Positions 1-4,430 of a DNA stretch of 5,639 nt are shown here, piece by piece. The position numbers were made by a program, and so were the translations under genes. Positions within the stretch are counted from its first letter, which is position 1; every line of letters begins with the position of its first letter. This stretch comes from Candidatus Kaiserbacteria bacterium RIFCSPHIGHO2_02_FULL_54_11b (GTDB lineage: Bacteria; Patescibacteriota; Minisyncoccia; Phycocordibacterales; UBA2100), in the NCBI GenBank assembly GCA_001781275.1, contig MFLH01000012.1, forward strand, positions 3,087 to 8,725. The letters run 5' to 3'. Below the pieces are notes generated by a model, which worked only from the letters and a program-made list of their open reading frames with translations, did no database searches and was not told the origin of the DNA.

Positions 1-1
1 C

Positions 2-109
2 GGTGCCAAGACCATTCCAGAATTCGAGAAAAAAGCGCAATTCATCCGCATCACCCACGCCGCTATCGCGGAGGGCAAGCCCCACTCGCTTTCGGGCATC
101 ACGGGATAA
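2..109 (+). CDS. guaB: IMP dehydrogenase / GMP reductase family protein, C-terminal end (partial)
   Basis: The 5' part lies outside the window; 35 codons remain, ending at TAA 107-109. The peptide begins GAKTIPEFEKKAQFIRIT. It matches in style the last helix and strand of IMP dehydrogenases (compare the family pattern 'A..i.eL..KAqFvRiT.aGl.ESh.Hdv'), here ending with EGKPHSLSGITG instead of the usual ESHPHDV tail. IMP dehydrogenase oxidises IMP to XMP with NAD+ in cytoplasmic guanine nucleotide synthesis; GMP reductase is the close relative and cannot be excluded from this tail. No catalytic residue is inside the window. I see no convincing intrinsic terminator just after the stop; the next feature is a probable tRNA promoter about 15 bases on. 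The family call is fairly secure, the exact enzyme less so. Confidence 0.62.
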   Translation, partial: GAKTIPEFEKKAQFIRITHAAIAEGKPHSLSGITG

Positions 110-122
110 GTTCACGGCCGCA

Positions 123-151
123 TTGAGTGAGCCTCGTTTTTGGGCTATTGT
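123..151 (+). promoter_or_regulatory. Probable sigma-70-type promoter for tRNA-Gln
   Basis: TTGAGT (123-128) and TATTGT (146-151) are separated by exactly 17 bases. Each matches the housekeeping consensus at four of six positions. Transcription would start near 158, about 24 bases before the mature tRNA. The leader then contains a small perfect hairpin GCGGA-ATCG-TCCGC (161-174) just ahead of the tRNA, which may help 5' processing. The call rests on spacing and position only. Confidence 0.42.
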
Positions 152-181
152 GTGCGAATTGCGGAATCGTCCGCATGATTT

Positions 182-252
182 TGCCGGATCGTCTAATGGT
201 AGGACTTCTCCCTCTGGAGGAGAGTATCTTGGTTCGAGTCCAAGTCCGGCAG
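182..252 (+). tRNA. trnQ: tRNA-Gln (anticodon CUG)
   Basis: A full cloverleaf can be folded by hand. The acceptor stem is TGCCGGA (182-188) with TCCGGCA (245-251), seven perfect pairs. The D stem is GTCT/GGAC with one T-G pair, around the loop AATGGTA. The anticodon stem TCTCC/GGAGA closes the loop CTCTGGA, so the anticodon is CTG and reads CAG. The variable region is GTAT. The T stem CTTGG/CCAAG closes TTCGAGT. The U1-A72 pair and discriminator G (252) are typical glutamine identity features. The gene is 71 nucleotides and does not encode CCA (TAA follows), so CCA must be added after transcription. It has its own probable promoter upstream and a terminator 12 bases downstream, so it looks like a single-gene unit. 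Confidence 0.95.
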
Positions 253-264
253 TAATGAGCAAAG

Positions 265-289
265 AACGCTGGCATTTGCCAGCGTTTTT
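265..289 (+). terminator. Rho-independent terminator of the tRNA-Gln unit
   Basis: The arms AACGCTGGCA (265-274) and TGCCAGCGTT (277-286) are perfectly complementary, leaving an apical loop of about four bases. They run directly into a T tract (285-289). It lies 12 bases after the tRNA 3' end, as expected for ending that transcript. Confidence 0.85.
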
Positions 290-310
290 GCGCATACTGC
301 AATGGTTGAT

Positions 311-323
311 TTGGACTCGAACC
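311..323 (-). repeat. Inverted copy of the tRNA-Gln T-arm
   Basis: TTGGACTCGAACC at 311-323 is the exact reverse complement of GGTTCGAGTCCAA in the T-arm of the tRNA (231-243). It is not part of a foldable tRNA: the bases either side on the minus strand do not make a T stem or an acceptor stem. It may be a decayed tRNA fragment or part of a tRNA-associated repeat together with the direct copy at 433-450. GGTTCGAGTCC is a common tRNA sequence, so a different tRNA could be the source. Confidence 0.5.
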
Positions 324-329
324 GCGGGC

Positions 330-510
330 TCCCGATTTTCTTATATCCGAAGGATTTAGAAAAGCGCAGTCCTTTAGGGCCGCAGCTCCCGAAGAGGGAG
401 CGAAGGTTTCGAGTTGCAGCAGCAACGAGAGGCGAATCCAAGTCCCGCAGCAGAGTTGAGCGGCTATTGCGTGAGACACGGTCGTAATAGAGCCGGGACA
501 GCGAACCGTA
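330..510. other. Gene-poor stretch with a cluster of small hairpins (possible structured RNA or repeat)
   Basis: Between the tRNA terminator and the -10 box at 512 I find no convincing protein gene. Short open frames here on both strands look like spurious translations of tRNA-like sequence (serine, arginine and proline rich, with 'DLDSN' type words). The DNA holds several consecutive small inverted repeats: ATCC-gaa-GGAT (345-355), a weaker GCG...CGC stem (364-383), a perfect GCTCCC-gaaga-GGGAGC (385-401), and GTTGC-agca-GCAAC (413-426). The last is followed at once by the tRNA 3'-end copy at 433-450. A structured small RNA, a dispersed repeat unit, or debris from tRNA-site integration would all fit. 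None can be proved from the sequence alone. Confidence 0.35.
433..450 (+). repeat. Imperfect direct copy of the tRNA-Gln 3' end (att-like)
   Basis: CGAATCCAAGTCCCGCAG matches the tRNA 3' terminal segment CGAGTCCAAGTCCGGCAG (235-252) at 16 of 18 positions, in the same orientation and about 198 bases away. Copies of a tRNA 3' end at a short distance are the classic trace of tyrosine-recombinase integration at a tRNA. Here the interval is too small to carry an integrase, so it would be a relic or a very small element. No matching 5' tRNA half is present, so this is not a second tRNA. Confidence 0.5.
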
Positions 511-511
511 G

Positions 512-517
512 TATAAT
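512..517 (+). promoter_or_regulatory. Candidate -10 box (distal) upstream of the 111-residue gene
   Basis: A perfect TATAAT lies 43 bases before the ATG at 561. At 16-18 bases upstream no recognisable -35 box is seen, and the extended TGn motif is absent (TAG instead). If used, transcription would begin near 524 and give a short AT-rich leader without a Shine-Dalgarno sequence. Confidence 0.35.
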
Positions 518-545
518 TGGAACGCATCGGGTTATTTATTAAATT

Positions 546-551
546 TATAAT
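546..551 (+). promoter_or_regulatory. Candidate -10 box (proximal), fits a leaderless start at 561
   Basis: A second perfect TATAAT lies in an AT-rich run between two AAATTT direct repeats (541-546 and 553-558). Its last base is nine bases before ATG 561, so a transcript starting at the usual distance would begin at or within a few bases of the start codon. This agrees with the lack of any ribosome binding site. No -35 box is visible at normal spacing. Confidence 0.35.
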
Positions 552-560
552 CAAATTTGT

Positions 561-896
561 ATGGGACTTGATCGATGGTTCGGGAGAAGGAAAAATTCAG
601 AACCTGCGGATAAACAACCGGATGAGCAGTTGGTTCCAGAGAGGAATGAGATGGCAGAACGGGAGAGAGGGAGCATACAGGCTGAGATGCATTTCAGGTT
701 CTTTAACCGACCGCAGAACGTCAAAGTTGGGGGAGACTCGCTGGGCGAGATTGCAGACAAGGTCGCTAAGTACGTCGTTGAATTGGAGATGGGACCTTCC
801 GACTCAGTGGTAAGCGGATTTTCCATTGACATCCCAGGTCATCCCGAAATCAAAGATTTTCCATCGCTGATGCGGCACACTACGAAAATCGAGTAA
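561..896 (+). CDS. Hypothetical charged protein, 111 residues
   Basis: I do not recognise this protein. It starts MGLDRWFGRR and ends at TAA 894-896. Residues 1-40 are highly charged and probably disordered (many E, R, K, Q and D). From about residue 41 the composition becomes that of a small folded domain: strand-like stretches AEMHFRFF (41-48) and NVKVGG (53-58), a helix-like segment LGEIADKVAKYVVELE (61-76), then VVSGFSIDIP (83-92). There is no membrane segment, no cysteine and no signal peptide, so a soluble cytoplasmic protein is likely. ATG 561 is chosen because two TATAAT boxes precede it and it is the first ATG of the frame. No Shine-Dalgarno sequence is present. It seems to be a monocistronic unit closed by the terminator at 1075-1100. 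That it is a real gene is likely; its function is unknown. Confidence 0.62.
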   Translation: MGLDRWFGRRKNSEPADKQPDEQLVPERNEMAERERGSIQAEMHFRFFNRPQNVKVGGDSLGEIADKVAKYVVELEMGPSDSVVSGFSIDIPGHPEIKDFPSLMRHTTKIE

Positions 897-1086
897 GGCT
901 AAAAGTAAGTAACCCAAACGCGGCTTTCCTGACAATGCCCGAGGATTCTATCGGTTGAGGTTCCAACATCGTTCCAAACTCCCAGCCAGCGTATGCTAAG
1001 TCAGGTGACTGAGGCGCATAGGTTCCCATTCCGATCATCGCATACCCGGTGAGCCCAGTATCCAGAACGAAAGTTCGTCGATACAA
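880..1086 (-). CDS. Doubtful minus-strand frame, 68 codons (possible gene remnant)
   Basis: The frame reads from TTG 1086 to TAG at 880 on the minus strand, starting MYRRTFVLDTGLTGYAMIGM. Its composition is protein-like (well mixed, several glycines and aromatics, hydrophobic middle), better than most chance frames. Against it: the start would be TTG or another rare codon, it lies inside the stem of the plus-strand terminator at 1075-1100, and there is a stop six codons upstream (1102-1104). There is no visible promoter or ribosome binding site on that strand, and the 3' end overlaps the convergent 111-residue gene by 17 bases. It may be the remains of a longer gene, a small real gene, or chance. 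I recognise no family. Apart from this frame, 897-1074 shows only weak hairpins (for example TATGC 992-996 with GCATA 1016-1020). Confidence 0.22.
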   Translation of the reverse strand: MYRRTFVLDTGLTGYAMIGMGTYAPQSPDLAYAGWEFGTMLEPQPIESSGIVRKAAFGLLTFSLTRFS

Positions 1087-1100
1087 ATCGGCGATTTTTT
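1075..1100 (+). terminator. Rho-independent terminator before the sigma-factor operon
   Basis: The stem TCGTCGAT (1075-1082) pairs with ATCGGCGA (1087-1094), eight pairs with one G-T, around the loop ACAA. Six T follow (1095-1100). It would end plus-strand transcription arriving from the 111-residue gene. It is placed only two bases before the -10 box of the next unit, so read-through and new initiation are cleanly separated. Confidence 0.72.
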
Positions 1101-1108
1101 GTTACAAT
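1080..1108 (+). promoter_or_regulatory. Candidate promoter of the sigma-factor operon
   Basis: TACAAT (1103-1108) matches the -10 consensus at five of six positions. The hexamer 17 bases upstream, GATACA (1080-1085), keeps only the ACA of a -35 box. The -10 box ends eight bases before ATG 1117, so the mRNA would start at or very near the start codon. A classical ECF promoter (GGAAC...CGTC at proper spacing) was not found here, so self-activation by the sigma factor is not shown. Confidence 0.42.
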
Positions 1109-1116
1109 TGGGACAA

Positions 1117-1683
1117 ATGCAAAAAGATGATGAGCAGTTTATTTCCGCGTATTTAGAGGGAGACGAAAGCGCTCTAGCTTTCCTCGTGGATAAATATCTA
1201 AAGAATGTATATAACTTCGCTTTTCAATTAACAAAAGATCGTCAAGCGGCTGACGATATAACCCAAGAATCTTTCATAAAAGCATGGAAGTATATCCGGA
1301 GGTATCGCCATGGAAGCAGTTTTAAGACATGGCTTTTTGCTATTACGCGTAATACGGCAATCGACTGGCTCAGAACAAAAAAAGAACTGGCGTTTTCTTC
1401 GTTTGAAAACGAGCAAGGCGTCAACGCACTGGTTGAGACGCTTGCAGACAAAGCGCCGTTTCCCGATGAGCTGATTGCACGCGCCAAGGACGCAGCGTTT
1501 GTGAATGCACTCTTGGAGCAACTTGATCCGAGCTACAAGGAGGTCCTTACCCTCAGATACACCAGCAATCTTACCTTCAAAGAAATCGGCGAGATTATGC
1601 AAAGGCCGCTTCATACAGTGAAAAGTCAGCACCGCCGCGCGCTTGCGGCACTCCGCAGGTCCCTGCAAACCCAATCGGTCTGA
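1117..1683 (+). CDS. RNA polymerase sigma factor, ECF (sigma-70 family) type
   Basis: The 188-residue product has the usual two-domain ECF layout. Region 2 spans about residues 20-88: the helix around DRQAADDITQESFIKAW (41-57) is the core-binding/-10 recognition signature, followed by FKTWLFAITRNTAIDWLR (69-86). A linker follows (about 89-120). Region 4 spans about residues 124-183, with LDPSYKEVLTLRY (136-148) and the helix-turn-helix LTFKEIGEIMQRPLHTVKS (152-170) for -35 recognition. It directs RNA polymerase to a small regulon in response to a signal. ATG 1117 is preferred over the upstream in-frame TTG codons (1099, 1108), because the -10 box overlaps those and the family normally begins near here. 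There is no clear Shine-Dalgarno sequence (only GGGA). It is the first gene of the cluster, and the next gene lies where an anti-sigma factor is usually found. It ends with TGA at the expected length. Confidence 0.93.
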   Translation: MQKDDEQFISAYLEGDESALAFLVDKYLKNVYNFAFQLTKDRQAADDITQESFIKAWKYIRRYRHGSSFKTWLFAITRNTAIDWLRTKKELAFSSFENEQGVNALVETLADKAPFPDELIARAKDAAFVNALLEQLDPSYKEVLTLRYTSNLTFKEIGEIMQRPLHTVKSQHRRALAALRRSLQTQSV

Positions 1684-1738
1684 CGTGCCGGTAACAAAAA
1701 GGGTGCACCAAAATGCATTCTCTTTCCGTATAGTGGAT

Positions 1739-2125
1739 ATGCGAGAGCATCCAGCACCCATCCCTTCTGAAAGGTTGCGTCAGCACATTCTTACCCGCAT
1801 CAGTCGGGAAGAGCGCCGGCGCGCGCGAATATACGTTTTCGCGAGCGCAGCCACCATCCTCCTCTCGATTGTGGGTATAGTTGTCTCGGTTCAATACATG
1901 CTGCAGGCGATGCGACTATCGAGTTCCTCCGAGTATCTCTCACTCATCCTTTCGGATGCCGATATCGTATTCGCAAACTGGCAAGTATTCGCATTGTCGC
2001 TTCTCGAATCAATCCCACTCCTTCCGATACTCATGTCTCTCATCGCCTCTTTCACACTTCTTGTCGCGATCCGGACGTTCGCAAACAACCTCCGAACTGG
2101 ACTCGTGCCGTCTTTCGGTAACTAA
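1739..2125 (+). CDS. Small two-helix membrane protein, candidate anti-sigma factor
   Basis: The product has 128 residues when started at ATG 1739. Residues 1-30 are a basic, helical cytoplasmic segment (IPSERLRQHILTRISREE at 8-25). Membrane helix 1 is about 31-52, an external loop about 53-87, and membrane helix 2 about 88-112, followed by a short polar tail. This topology puts both ends inside. It follows the sigma gene by 55 bases, the position typical of its membrane anti-sigma partner, and a role in holding the sigma factor is inferred from that alone. It has no cysteine, so it is not a zinc-binding (HxxxCxxC) anti-sigma domain. I recognise no named family. Alternative in-frame GTG starts at 1685, 1703 and 1733 would add 2-18 residues; ATG is preferred, and no start has a ribosome binding site. 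The gene is very likely real; its function is uncertain. Confidence 0.72.
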   Translation: MREHPAPIPSERLRQHILTRISREERRRARIYVFASAATILLSIVGIVVSVQYMLQAMRLSSSSEYLSLILSDADIVFANWQVFALSLLESIPLLPILMSLIASFTLLVAIRTFANNLRTGLVPSFGN

Positions 2126-2134
2126 CTATTCAAT

Positions 2135-2623
2135 ATGTACAAAGAAGCAAAAGAATTTGTCCGCTCGCCGTGGTTTCAGGGAATTATGACGGGGGTGGGC
2201 ATGGCGATCATCGCCCTTGTTATTTTCCAGGCTGGCGTGTTTGTCGGATACCGCAAAGCTGCTTTCGCTTTCAAATTCGGCGACAACTATTACCGCACGT
2301 TCGGCGATCACGGGCCGAGGCCGTTCCAAGTCCCCGTGGGCGAGAAGTTCATGGACGCGCATGGTGCCGCAGGGAAGATCATTGGTGTAAGTTTTCCGAC
2401 ATTCGTCGTCGAAGGACCGGATTCGGTTGAGAAAGTGATTCGGATCGGGGAGGATACTGAAATCAGGCGCTTTCGAGATGTTGCAACCTCGTCTGATCTC
2501 GTGGCTGGCGATTTTGTCGTGATTCTCGGCAAGCCGAATGAAAACGCAGAAGTGGATGCAAAACTTATTAGAATAATGCCGCCGCCTCCGGATATCGTGA
2601 AAATTAATAGCAAAAAACCATGA
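2135..2623 (+). CDS. Single-pass membrane protein with extracytoplasmic DUF5666/OB-like domain
   Basis: The product has 162 residues. A short cytoplasmic segment is followed by one membrane helix (about 16-38), which leaves the rest outside the membrane. A glycine/aromatic linker (about 39-70) leads to a small all-beta domain at about 78-148: HGAAGKIIGVSFPTFVVEG, then VEKVIRIGEDTEIRR, then DLVAGDFVVILGKPNE and DAKLIRIM. The order 'G-x-I/V...T-x-I...DL-x-x-GD-x-V-x-x-G...A-x-x-I' is the pattern of DUF5666-like/OB-fold extracytoplasmic domains. The C-terminus is proline rich (MPPPPDIV). It lies nine bases after the previous gene, and its stop overlaps the next start as ATGA (2620-2623), so translational coupling with the membrane fusion protein is likely. 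This suggests an accessory or sensing part of the exporter or of the sigma pathway. The binding partner is unknown. Confidence 0.78.
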   Translation: MYKEAKEFVRSPWFQGIMTGVGMAIIALVIFQAGVFVGYRKAAFAFKFGDNYYRTFGDHGPRPFQVPVGEKFMDAHGAAGKIIGVSFPTFVVEGPDSVEKVIRIGEDTEIRRFRDVATSSDLVAGDFVVILGKPNENAEVDAKLIRIMPPPPDIVKINSKKP

Positions 2624-4425
2624 GGAATCTTTTTTCACTGACAGCGGTTAAAAAAGCCTTTGCTTTTGCAGGAGCGCATAAAATTATGAGCGCTATCATC
2701 GTATTTGCGGTGCTTGGCGGCGGATATTGGACTTACAACACCTTCGCGTCTTCTGACGGTGAGACTCGCTATGTTCTGGGGACGGTTGAGAGAGGCACAG
2801 TCATTGCCGCCGTATCAGCAAGCGGTCAAGTCTCGGCTTCCAATCAGCTGGATATACAAGCAAAAGCATCCGGGGAGATCACCTCCATCAATGTTTCCCC
2901 AGGCCAAAAAGTCGTTGCCGGTGCGCTTATCGCAGCTCTCGACCCAACCGATGCCCAAAAAACGGTACGGGACGCGCAAGCGAATCTCGAAAGCGCACAA
3001 CTTTCCCTAGAGAAATTACAAAAACCAGCGGATTCACTCTCGCTCACACAAGCACAGAACACGCTCTCGAAAGCGCAGGAGTCAAAACAGAATGCGGAGG
3101 ATGACCTAGAACAGTCTTACGATGACGGCTTCAATGATATCTCGAACGCATTTCTCGATCTGCCGGCGGTCATGACCGTCCTTGAGGATGTTCTATACGG
3201 AGATGATACGAGCCAAAATCAGGACAATCTGAATTTTTATACCGATGCGATTAAGGCGACCAACAATGCGACACTTCGCTTCAAGGCGGATGTCGAAGCA
3301 AAATACACAGCGGCCCGAACAGCGTATGATAGAAATTTCAACGACTATAAAGCAGCGAGCCGCTTCTCGGATGTTGCGGTTATTGAGGGGCTCATCAATC
3401 AAACATACGACACGACGAAAAAAATCGCCGACGCGGTCAAAAGCGCGAACGACCTCATTCAGCTGTACCAAGACGAATTTACGAAGCGAAATCTGACGCC
3501 GTCTCCGCTCTCCACGACGCACATCGCAGCCCTTGGTGCATACACGGGTACGACGAATTCCCACTTATCCTCCCTGCTGTCGGCAAAAAATACGATCAAG
3601 ACAAGCAAAGACACCATCGTCAATTCTGACAGGACCATAACGGAAAATACGGGATCTCTGGAGAAATTAAAGGCGGGCGCTGATGATATCGATTTACGTA
3701 GTTCACAACTCTCCGTAACGAAAGCTCAAAATGCTCTCCGTGACGCGCAGAACAATTTGGATGACTACTATGTCCGTGCCCCCTTTGCAGGCACTATCGC
3801 GGCAGTGAACATAAAGAAATTCGATTCTGCAGGAAGCGGAACGGCAATTGCAACCCTCGTTACAAGTCAAAAGATAGCTGAACTTTCACTCAACGAAGTG
3901 GATGCGGCAAAAGTTAGTATCGGCGACAAGGCGACACTCACCTTTGATGCGATCGAAGGCCTCACCCTCACCGGAGCCGTAGCGGAAGTGAGTACGATAT
4001 GAGCGGTCACGCAGGGTGTTGTGTCGTATACCGTAAAAATCGGATTCGATAGCCAAGATGAAAGAATTAAATCCGGCATGACTGCCAATGCCTCCATTCA
4101 AACTGATGTGCGCCAAGACGTGCTCGCTGTCCCTTCAAGCGCAGTGAAGACGCAAAATGGCGTGAGTTATGTTCAGGTGTTTAACCCACCGCTATCTGAA
4201 ACGGGTGGGGCGCAAGGAGTCGTTTCAAATAGTGCGCCTCGACAAGTCGAAGTAACGGTCGGTATATCAGATGATACAAAGGTTGAAATACTCTCCGGCA
4301 TTGAAGAGGGCCAGCAAATCGTTACGCGTACGATTTCCGGAACGGCGACAAGCAACGTTACGACAAATGGAGGCGCAACCAATCGCGGCGGTGGCCTCGG
4401 CGGTCCGGGGGGCATCCGTTTCTAA
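2620..4425 (+). CDS. MacA/HlyD-type membrane fusion protein, interrupted by an in-frame TGA
   Basis: The frame has 602 codons from ATG 2620 to TAA 4423-4425, with one internal TGA at codon 461 (4000-4002). The layout is typical of periplasmic adaptor subunits of ABC exporters. There is an N-terminal membrane anchor (about 21-41). The first lipoyl half-motif is GEITSINVSPGQKVVAGALI (85-104). A long coiled-coil region follows (about 112-380) with a helical insert, then the second lipoyl half VRAPFAGTIAAVNIKK (385-400). A beta-barrel starts about 415, and beyond the TGA lie the rest of the barrel, a membrane-proximal domain and a glycine-rich tail. It should link to the ABC ATPase (five bases downstream) and permease encoded next. 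There is no Shine-Dalgarno sequence; the start overlaps the upstream stop. If TGA stops translation, the product is 460 residues and lacks the barrel end and membrane-proximal domain, probably inactive. Confidence 0.85.
4000..4002 (+). other. In-frame TGA codon at a likely glycine position
   Basis: The codons read ...gaa gtg agt acg ata TGA gcg gtc acg cag ggt gtt gtg..., translating to VAEVSTI-[TGA]-AVTQGVV. From memory of related adaptors the segment usually reads 'E[IV][DS]T[IV]G[TA]V[ST]QGVV', so the lost residue would be glycine, and GGA to TGA is a single base change. TGA works as a normal stop at 1681-1683 and, by ATGA overlap, at 2621-2623. A point mutation or sequence error is therefore more likely than a changed code. 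Confidence 0.8.
4003..4425 (+). pseudogene. C-terminal segment of the membrane fusion protein, downstream of the TGA
   Basis: This in-frame continuation holds the rest of the beta-barrel (QGVVSYTVKIGFDSQDERI), the conserved turn KSGMTANASI, the VPSSAVKTQNGVSYVQV strand pair that marks the membrane-proximal domain of MacA-like adaptors, a second beta unit (RQVEVTVGISDDTKVEILSG), EEGQQIV, and a Gly/Asn/Thr-rich tail ending GGPGGIRF. It shows no frameshift or second stop, so it has stayed under selection until recently or is still translated. The only in-frame restart nearby is GTG 4021, without a ribosome binding site. The ATG overlapping the TGA (3999-4001) is in another frame and stops soon. 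On its own this piece could not form an adaptor. Confidence 0.6.
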
Positions 4426-4430
4426 CGCGC

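Noticed and set aside
131..150. Intrinsic terminator after the IMP dehydrogenase gene (T run at 137-141)
   Set aside because: The only stem around the T run is a four to five pair AGCC/GGCT with the T run inside its loop, not after it.
323..450. Second tRNA gene or tRNA with intron
   Set aside because: GCGGG near 324-328 can pair with CCCGC near 444-448, but the span is about 127 bases, no D-arm or anticodon arm folds between them, and the T-loop lacks its TTC. Only a 3'-end fragment is present.
99..554. Long open frame on the minus strand across the tRNA, and shorter ones at 193-441 (minus) and 302-487 (plus)
   Set aside because: They cross the tRNA gene, its terminator or the tRNA-like copies, and their peptides have the spurious 'DLDSN' and 'WTRT' words that come from translating tRNA T-arms. 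No promoter or ribosome binding site supports them.
1065..1079. ECF-type promoter (GAAC ... CGTC) upstream of the sigma gene
   Set aside because: GAAC (1065-1068) and CGTC (1076-1079) are only seven bases apart instead of about 16-17, and both lie in or beside the terminator stem.
1729..1734. TATAGT as a -10 box for the two-helix membrane protein
   Set aside because: It is only four bases before ATG 1739, so a transcript would start inside the gene. No -35 box is present.
4000..4060. Selenocysteine insertion at the TGA (SECIS hairpin just downstream)
   Set aside because: I see no stable stem-loop with the needed apical G/U loop within the first 40 bases. Adaptor proteins have no known selenocysteine, and glycine is the expected residue.
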